Assembly (NCBI GenBank): GCA_045595705.1
Contig: JAZOBA010000071.1
Location: 1-17,876, forward strand
Source: JAJPXI01 sp045595705
GTDB lineage: Bacteria > Bacillota > Clostridia > Oscillospirales > Oscillospiraceae
Direction of reading: 5' to 3'
DNA: 17,876 bases
How positions within the stretch are numbered: the stretch's first letter is position 1; every line of letters begins with the position of its first letter. This document shows, piece by piece, positions 14,489 to 17,876 of this stretch. The notes beneath the pieces were generated by a model. That model was given only the letters and a program-made list of their open reading frames with translations. It had not been told where the DNA came from and searched no databases. A program made the translations under genes and the position numbers.

Positions 14489-14512
14489 TGCGGCAGGATT
14501 TCCCCTGCCGCA
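14489..14512 (-). terminator. Hairpin after the sirtuin gene, probable terminator
   Basis: A perfect 9-bp stem (14504-14512 with 14489-14497) with a six-base loop begins 17 nt after the sirtuin stop. It is preceded on the minus strand by two T runs and followed by TTGCTTAC, a weak U tract, so termination is likely but perhaps not complete. Confidence 0.6.
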
Positions 14513-14529
14513 AAAAATGCCGCAAAAAA

Positions 14530-15255
14530 TCAGTTCACTTGAATGCTGCCCAACACCTGACCGATGGGACCGTGAATGACCAGATCGGCCCGCTTGTCGT
14601 AGGGCGTGGGATCCATATTAATGAGCACCAGTTTTTTACCCTGATAGTACCGCAGCAGACCGGCTGCGGGATAGACTACCAGTGAGGTACCGCCTACAAT
14701 CAGAACGTCAGCCTGCTCAATGTAGTCCACGCTGGTTTCCAGAACCTGCTGGTCCAGTCCCTCTTCATACAAAACAATATCCGGCCGCACCACGCCGCCG
14801 CACTTGCAGCGGGGTACCCCCTCCCCATAGTGCATGACGTCCTCCGGGAAGGGTACCTTACACTGGGCGCAGTAGGCCCGGTGGATTGTGCCGTGGAGCT
14901 CCAGCACTTGCTTGCTGCCCGCCTCCTGATGGAGTCCGTCAATGTTCTGGGTAATGACAGCGCGCAGCTTGCCGGCGCGCTCCAGCTCGGCCAGCTTCAG
15001 ATGGGCCGGGTTGGGCTTTGCATCGGGACAGACCAGTTTGTCCCGGTGAAACTTGTAAAACACATCGGGACGGCGGTCAAAGAAACTGCGGCTGAGAATG
15101 GTCTCAGGCGGATATTCATAGCTTTCGCTGTACAGTCCGTCCACGCTGCGGAAATCTTTGATACCGCTTTCGGTGCTGCAGCCGGCACCGCCAAAGAATA
15201 CGATATTATTGCTCTCATCGATCCACTTTTGCAGGGTCGCAATGGCTTCTTTCAT
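14530..15255 (-). CDS. NAD-dependent protein deacylase of the Sir2 family
   Basis: This 241-residue sirtuin removes acyl groups from lysines using NAD, releasing nicotinamide and O-acyl-ADP-ribose. Motifs are FFGGAGCSTESGIKDFRS (20-37), TQNIDGLHQ (102-110), the catalytic His121 in LELHGT, and VGGTSLVVYPAAG for NAD. Zinc ligands are Cys129 and Cys132 (CAQC), then Cys150 and Cys152 spaced C-x-C rather than C-x-x-C. In the NAD loop the usual GIPDFR reads GIKDFR. The ATG at 15255 has AGGAGG upstream and a normal length; the TTG three codons earlier is less likely. It is second after cca, 27 nt downstream. I leave the symbol empty because cobB and srtN are both used. Confidence 0.93.
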   Translation of the reverse strand: MKEAIATLQKWIDESNNIVFFGGAGCSTESGIKDFRSVDGLYSESYEYPPETILSRSFFDRRPDVFYKFHRDKLVCPDAKPNPAHLKLAELERAGKLRAVITQNIDGLHQEAGSKQVLELHGTIHRAYCAQCKVPFPEDVMHYGEGVPRCKCGGVVRPDIVLYEEGLDQQVLETSVDYIEQADVLIVGGTSLVVYPAAGLLRYYQGKKLVLINMDPTPYDKRADLVIHGPIGQVLGSIQVN

Positions 15256-15282
15256 CGGTCTCAACCTCCTGTTGTTTTGCTT

Positions 15283-16287
15283 TTATCGCAGCAATCCCCA
15301 CTCGTCCAGCAGGTCACGCAGCCGCTGGGGAGTGTTGTCCTCCGGATGCTCCTGTACATGGGTTGCCAGCCGCTTCTGGGCGCTCCCAATGGCTTCGCCG
15401 GACAGTCCGAGCACATGCAATTCTCCACCTGACAAGGTTAGTAACTTCACATATTCCCGTTCCGGATGAAGGATGCTCATTCGCACGGCGCGTTCCACCG
15501 GAAGGACTTCGATGGGGAATCCGGTCATGGCGCAGAAGGTTCTCCACCGCGCGACAGGAGTAGTCTCTGCACGGTTCAGTTCATCCCAGTCGCAAGCCGG
15601 CCAATCCCGATGGAACCGATCCAGCACACCGAGGGCAACCAGCTCCCCCACACGCTGCGGATTGGAAGAAAGCAGGATTTTTTCCACTTCGGTTTTGATG
15701 CGCTCGGCAGAAACCTTATCCACAAAAGGTGCGCAGGTTTCCATGGCCGCGGCGGTGTGTTCCTCGATTACAAATCCCAGTTGGGCTGCAAAACGCACAC
15801 CGCGCAGAATACGCAAAGCATCCTCGGAAAAACGTCGCTCCGGTTCTCCCACCGCACGGATGATTCCGTTTTTCAAATCCTCTCTGCCACCAAAGGGATC
15901 GATCACTTCCATGTTTTCATCCAGCGCCATGGCGTTGACGGTAAAATCCCGCCGGGCCAAGTCACCGGTCAGATCCGTGTCAAAGCGGACCGCATCCGGA
16001 TGACGGGAATCGCCGTAACCGCTCTCGGTGCGAAAGGTGGTCACTTCAATGGTAACCCCATCCTCAATCACCGTAACCGTGCCGTGTTTGATGCCCGTGG
16101 GGATGGTATGGAGAAATAGCTGCTGCACCTGCTCCGGTCGGGCCGATGTGGTTACATCCCAGTCCCCCGGAAACCGCCCCAGAAGCAAATCGCGCACACA
16201 CCCACCTACCGGGTGGGCAGCAAATCCGGCTGCGCGCAGCACATCACAGCAATGCTGTACCGGTGTCGGAATTTGATTTTTTTCCAT
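15283..16287 (-). CDS. cca: CCA tRNA nucleotidyltransferase
   Basis: A 334-residue class II nucleotidyltransferase that adds or repairs the 3' CCA of tRNAs. The head domain has VGGCVRDLLLGR (27-38), the metal-binding DWD (42-44) and RRDFTVNAMA (112-121). The neck has RILRGVRFAAQLGF (159-172), the RNA-binding type of basic motif. The body and tail are short: relatives are often 380-450 residues, and no HD phosphohydrolase domain is present, so this is a compact form ending QRLRDLLDEWGLLR. Whether it adds CCA or belongs to a split CC/A-adding pair cannot be told from sequence reading. An AGGGGGTGG site precedes the ATG. It is divergent from murC and probably co-transcribed with the sirtuin gene. 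Confidence 0.93.
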   Translation of the reverse strand: MEKNQIPTPVQHCCDVLRAAGFAAHPVGGCVRDLLLGRFPGDWDVTTSARPEQVQQLFLHTIPTGIKHGTVTVIEDGVTIEVTTFRTESGYGDSRHPDAVRFDTDLTGDLARRDFTVNAMALDENMEVIDPFGGREDLKNGIIRAVGEPERRFSEDALRILRGVRFAAQLGFVIEEHTAAAMETCAPFVDKVSAERIKTEVEKILLSSNPQRVGELVALGVLDRFHRDWPACDWDELNRAETTPVARWRTFCAMTGFPIEVLPVERAVRMSILHPEREYVKLLTLSGGELHVLGLSGEAIGSAQKRLATHVQEHPEDNTPQRLRDLLDEWGLLR

Positions 16288-16315
16288 TTACCCACCCCCT
16301 TTTGGCATTTTTCTC

Positions 16316-16343
16316 TTGCAGTGCGAGTAAAATAGTTTATAAT
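16316..16343 (+). promoter_or_regulatory. Sigma-A promoter reading toward murC
   Basis: TTGCAG (16316-16321), a 16-bp spacer and a perfect TATAAT (16338-16343) on the plus strand. The expected start is near 16350, which leaves a leader of about 237 nt before the murC ATG at 16587. The -10 is strong and the -35 weak. Confidence 0.65.
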
Positions 16344-16357
16344 ATATTAGTTGTTAA
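16329..16357 (-). promoter_or_regulatory. Possible cca promoter, overlapping the murC promoter
   Basis: On the minus strand TTAACA (16352-16357), a 17-bp spacer and TATTTT (16329-16334). This would start transcription near 16322, about 35 nt before the cca ATG. It overlaps the plus-strand promoter 16316-16343. Several other AT-rich matches exist here, so the choice is tentative. Confidence 0.4.
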
Positions 16358-16586
16358 AGTATGTAATTAAGTTGCTTTCTAAAGCAAACTCTGATTCAAT
16401 CAGAGCGAATAGTCAGACGAGAGATTTTATCGTCAGATTGGTCAAAAGCCGCAGCCAATACTTTGTGTATTGGCGAGGATTTTTGGACGATATGGCGGAA
16501 AAAGATCCGTCTGAGTGTCGCACCTCGATTGATTCAGTGTTTGCTATAACAAAGTATAACCTGTTTCGAAGGGTGTGTAAAGCCTG
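16350..16586 (+). promoter_or_regulatory. Long structured leader of murC
   Basis: This non-coding stretch between the predicted start and murC is AT-richer than its surroundings and full of inverted repeats. Stems seen: TTGCTT with AAGCAA (16372-16377/16382-16387), CTCTGAT with ATCAGAG (16389-16395/16399-16405), and the long hairpin element 16413-16514. TTGTTA (16351-16356) could also pair with TAACAA (16548-16553), closing the whole leader. The murC ribosome site (GAAGGG, 13 bases before the ATG) is weak. A regulatory RNA is plausible, but I cannot match it to a named riboswitch. Confidence 0.45.
16413..16514 (+). repeat. Imperfect long inverted repeat (about 102 bp) in the murC leader
   Basis: The ends TCAGACG (16413-16419) and CGTCTGA (16508-16514) are perfect 7-bp inverted repeats. 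Inside, ATCGTC (16429-16434) pairs with GACGAT (16486-16491), AAAAGCC with GGATTTT apart from one mismatch, and GCCAATAC (16454-16461) with GTATTGGC (16467-16474), an 8-bp perfect stem with a five-base loop. Together they make one long bulged hairpin. It could be a structured RNA or a small dispersed element; no target-site duplication is obvious, and only one copy is in the window. Confidence 0.6.
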
Positions 16587-17876
16587 ATGGCGATCCAAAA
16601 CATCCATGAATATATGACGCCCGGACGCCGCGCCCACCTGGTGGGTATCGGCGGCGTTTCCATGTCTCCACTGGCCGAAGTGCTTCACGGCGCCGGCATG
16701 ACCGTGACCGGCTCCGATATGAGCGAAAGCGCAACCGTGCAGCGTCTTCGCGCACTGGGAATCCCAGTGACCGTCGGCCACTTTGCCGAAAATGTCAGCG
16801 GCGCCGAACTGATTATCCGCACTGCCGCCGTCCACGATAACAACCCTGAAATTACTGCCGCACGGCAGGCAGGTATTCCCGTGTTTGAGCGTGCGCAGGC
16901 ATGGGGTGCCATTATGCGCAGTTACAAAAATGCCCTGTGCATTTCAGGCACCCACGGAAAGACCACCACCACCAGCATGTGCACCCACATCATTATGGCC
17001 GCCGAACAGGATCCCACCGTCATGATCGGCGGTACCCTTCCCCTGCTGGGTGCCGGTCACCGCGTGGGAAAAGGCGATACCATCATTCTGGAAAGCTGCG
17101 AGTACTGCAACTCTTTCCTGTCCTTCTTCCCCACCGTGGCAGTCATTCTGAACATCGAAGCCGACCATCTGGACTTTTTCCGCGATTTGGAGGATGTGGA
17201 ACACTCCTTCCGCAAGTTTGCCGATCTGGTCCCCGAAAGCGGTATGGTGGTGGCCAATGCCGAAGATGAAAACACCATGCACACGCTGAAGGGAATTACC
17301 CGCCCCGTGCTGACCTTCGGCGTAGAACAGGGCGATGTGCACACTGCCAACCTAACCTGGAACAAGGGTCTTCCCACCTTTGACATTATCTGCCGCGGTG
17401 AGCAGTTCGCCCATGTGACTCTAAGCGTCCCCGGAGAGCACAATCTGAAAAACGCCATGGCTGCCGCCGCTTCGGCCTATGCTTTGAATCTCCCCGCCCA
17501 TGCCGTGGAGCAGGGTCTTGCCGCCTTCCGCGGTGCCGGCCGCCGTTTCGAACATAAGGGCACCTACAACGGAGCCGACATTTATGATGACTACGCCCAT
17601 CACCCCGGCGAGCTGAAGGCCCTGCTGGACACCAGCAAATCACTGGGCTACAACCGTGTCATCTGCGCCTTCCAACCCCACACCTACACCCGCACCAAAG
17701 CACTGTTTGATGACTTCGTGGAGGTTCTCAAGCAAACCGATGTGGCGCTGCTGGCCGAAATCTACGCCGCCCGCGAGCAGAACACCATTGGTATCTCCTC
17801 CCGTGATCTGACAAAGGAGATTCCGGACAGCAAGTATTTCGCCACCCTCCCCGAACTGGCAGCACACCTGAAGGAA
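16587..17876 (+). CDS. murC: UDP-N-acetylmuramate--L-alanine ligase, 3' end beyond window
   Basis: The frame is open from the ATG at 16587 to the window end, 430 codons, so only about the last 20-40 residues are missing from a usual length of 450-470. MurC adds L-alanine to UDP-MurNAc, the first peptide step of peptidoglycan synthesis. Features: RRAHLVGIGGVSMSPLAEVL (14-33, dinucleotide-like fold), TGSDMSES, the P-loop SGTHGKTTTTS, IILESCEYCNSFLSFFP, LNIEADHLDFF, VPGEHNLKNAMAA, and DIYDDYAHHPGE in the third domain. ESCEYCNSFL replaces the more common ESDEYDRSFL, a form I recall from Clostridia. The start follows a TGATG overlap with a spurious upstream frame, and its ribosome site is weak. 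It reads away from cca. Confidence 0.96.
   Translation, partial: MAIQNIHEYMTPGRRAHLVGIGGVSMSPLAEVLHGAGMTVTGSDMSESATVQRLRALGIPVTVGHFAENVSGAELIIRTAAVHDNNPEITAARQAGIPVFERAQAWGAIMRSYKNALCISGTHGKTTTTSMCTHIIMAAEQDPTVMIGGTLPLLGAGHRVGKGDTIILESCEYCNSFLSFFPTVAVILNIEADHLDFFRDLEDVEHSFRKFADLVPESGMVVANAEDENTMHTLKGITRPVLTFGVEQGDVHTANLTWNKGLPTFDIICRGEQFAHVTLSVPGEHNLKNAMAAAASAYALNLPAHAVEQGLAAFRGAGRRFEHKGTYNGADIYDDYAHHPGELKALLDTSKSLGYNRVICAFQPHTYTRTKALFDDFVEVLKQTDVALLAEIYAAREQNTIGISSRDLTKEIPDSKYFATLPELAAHLKE

Noticed and set aside
16351..16587. A 78-codon plus-strand open frame starting with TTG before murC
   Set aside because: It has no ribosome site, starts at about the predicted transcription start, and its sequence is dominated by perfect inverted repeats. 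An RNA or DNA element explains it better, though a leader peptide is not excluded.

Overview
The window looks like chromosomal DNA of a Clostridia-class Firmicute, probably an Oscillospiraceae/Ruminococcaceae gut anaerobe of the Faecalibacterium/Gemmiger/Subdoligranulum type. The reasons are the fairly high GC for a Firmicute, strong AGGAGG-type ribosome sites, sigma-A promoters, a TepA-like ClpP homologue and a YozG-type HTH paired with a DUF2975 membrane protein. This placement is inferred from gene content and style; no rRNA or tRNA gene was seen. I also saw no insertion sequence, phage gene or CRISPR array.

Layout. Most genes are on the minus strand. (1) At 1-123 is the start of a PQ-loop-like membrane protein, with its own promoter embedded in the terminator hairpin of tepA (210-959). 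(2) At 1050-7683 a tight five-gene unit reads, in transcription order, ABC-F ATPase, DUF218/YdcF-like protein, prfA (release factor 1), a fused Sua5/TsaC-CoaE protein and an M18 aminopeptidase, ending in a strong terminator. Its theme is translation quality plus CoA synthesis and peptide turnover. (3) mtnA (7748-8737) is a lone plus-strand gene with a near-consensus promoter; its stop overlaps the convergent murF stop. (4) ddl and murF (11180 down to 8726) form a two-gene peptidoglycan-precursor operon with a clear promoter: Ddl makes D-Ala-D-Ala and MurF attaches it to the UDP-MurNAc-tripeptide.

(5) At 11336-14397 lies a seven-gene cluster of small envelope proteins: a two-TM protein with an outer domain, a DUF2975 protein, a YozG-like HTH regulator, two paralogous multi-TM proteins flanking a small three-TM protein, and a lipoprotein. 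The genes overlap or nearly touch, one sigma-A promoter with a 9-bp inverted repeat beside it precedes them, and one terminator follows. This is the best candidate for an undescribed system. (6) cca and a sirtuin form a minus-strand pair (16287 down to 14530). (7) murC runs plus-strand off the right edge behind an unusually long, structured leader (about 16350-16586) holding a roughly 102-nt imperfect hairpin element.

Starts were reassigned from the longest open frames using ribosome sites and stop/start overlaps. All functional calls rest on reading the sequence and recalling protein families; no database search was possible.
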